Source: Aminipila terrae (GTDB lineage: Bacteria; Bacillota; Clostridia; Peptostreptococcales; Anaerovoracaceae). From it: a DNA stretch of 64,000 bases. Below, one piece after another: positions 63,443-64,000 of the stretch. The notes beneath the pieces are model-generated. The model saw only the letters and a list, made by a program, of their open reading frames with translations, did no database searches and was not told where the DNA came from. The stretch's first letter is position 1. The number at the start of each line of letters is the position of its first letter. Where the stretch lies: positions 806,001 through 870,000 of the forward strand of contig NZ_CP047591.1 of NCBI RefSeq assembly GCF_010120715.1. The letters are read 5' to 3'. A program made the position numbers and the translations under genes.

Positions 63443-64000
63443 CTACTTATTCGTTTCATAAACAAATTCGGTTATTTGTCCGTTTTTATCTTTACTATAT
63501 AGTACTGCAATTTTCCCATGATTGTCTTCCTGCATCCAAAAATTTTTAGAATAACCAGTCTGGTCTTTTTTAAATAGAGCGTCTTCAGTAATATATCCAT
63601 CTCCAGATCCATTTTTTGTTTCATAGGAGTAATAAATTCTTCCATCCTTATCTGGAGTAACCTTTTTCTCTGAAATAAAGGCCCACTGACTTATTATCTG
63701 ATTAATATCAACTTTGTTCTTTTCTTTTTTATCACTCATATCAGAATTATTCTTTGAATCCGCACTTTGAGCTGATTCCAGTTTTTTCAGGTATTTATCT
63801 GCAGCTTTTTTATCAGCTTTATCTGCTTTTAATGGCAAATCAAATAAGAGACTCATCCCTTTATATTTAGCATTTACAGAAATATCCCCTGTTTTCCCAT
63901 TAAAATTATAAGCATCTTTATCATAGAAGGTGGTATTACTCACACATAAATATAGATTTCTGTCTGCAAACAGCTCAATATTGTCACATTCTATCATACG
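63443..64000 (-). CDS. Hypothetical protein, truncated by the window edge
   Basis: At least 185 aa are visible; the reading frame stays open to the window end, so the N-terminus may be missing. The visible part has a beta-rich segment (LYLCVSNTTFYDKDAYNFNG), a Lys/Asp/Ser-rich low-complexity stretch (about 60-95 of the visible part) and a C-terminal beta-rich domain (IYYSYETKNGSGDGYI, GKIAVLYSKDKNGQITEF). No family recognised. The composition suggests an exported protein, but the signal peptide region is not seen. Confidence 0.55.
   Translation of the reverse strand, partial: RMIECDNIELFADRNLYLCVSNTTFYDKDAYNFNGKTGDISVNAKYKGMSLLFDLPLKADKADKKAADKYLKKLESAQSADSKNNSDMSDKKEKNKVDINQIISQWAFISEKKVTPDKDGRIYYSYETKNGSGDGYITEDALFKKDQTGYSKNFWMQEDNHGKIAVLYSKDKNGQITEFVYETNK

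Overview
The window looks like chromosomal DNA of a low-GC, Gram-positive anaerobe of the class Clostridia. The signs are S-layer homology (SLH) anchored surface proteins, a type I dockerin, a Ni-Fe CO dehydrogenase family protein, a perfect CIRCE element before an hsp20 gene, many two-component systems, AT-rich intergenic DNA, strong Shine-Dalgarno sequences and intrinsic terminators. I saw no rRNA, tRNA, CRISPR array, insertion sequence or prophage block. I cannot name the species.

Layout. (1) 0.1-19.5 kb, all minus strand: a surface and signalling region. It holds a giant hybrid kinase with a SARP-type response regulator, a PAS-GAF-HD-GYP protein (frameshifted), two long SLH proteins built from InlB-type B-repeats, a dockerin protein and an M23 peptidase (frameshifted). 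Two of the surface genes share a conserved promoter module. (2) 19.6-24.0 kb: an SsuABC/NMT1-type ABC importer, a DUF3892 protein and an iron alcohol dehydrogenase. (3) 24.2-34.4 kb: two BlaI-BlaR1-like repressor/sensor-protease pairs with the same operator half-site. They flank a minus-strand five-gene operon of an OmpR-type two-component system plus three exported helical or charged proteins. (4) 34.4-39.2 kb: diguanylate cyclase, hsp20, small hydrolase, zinc-ribbon protein, TetR regulator, YxeA-like protein and an ECF sigma/anti-sigma pair. (5) 39.2-46.1 kb: a six-gene copper operon (copZ, copA, lipoprotein, HMA-TauE/SafE-cupredoxin fusion, response regulator, kinase with a Cys/Met-rich sensor helix). 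(6) 46.3-55.2 kb: frameshifted transglutaminase, methyltransferase, a solitary CooS homologue that lacks one active-site cysteine, CDP-alcohol phosphatidyltransferase, two amino-acid permeases and a TfoX-like protein. (7) 55.4-64.0 kb: ABC-2 exporter with a double-HTH MerR regulator, frameshifted GH18 chitinase, SIMPL protein, a soluble chemotaxis transducer with a C-terminal solute-binding domain, a YadA-head-repeat protein with a G2-type self-cleaving domain, and a truncated gene at the window edge.

The main points for a second look are the deviant CooS (Glu where a C-cluster Cys is expected), the soluble MCP fused to a solute-binding domain, the YadA-repeat/G2 protein, the hybrid kinase whose middle kinase and receiver modules look dead, the shared 11-bp direct-repeat promoter elements, and the cohesin-like/dockerin neighbours. 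Four genes are each broken by one missing base in a homopolymer, which looks more like consensus error than four independent pseudogenes.
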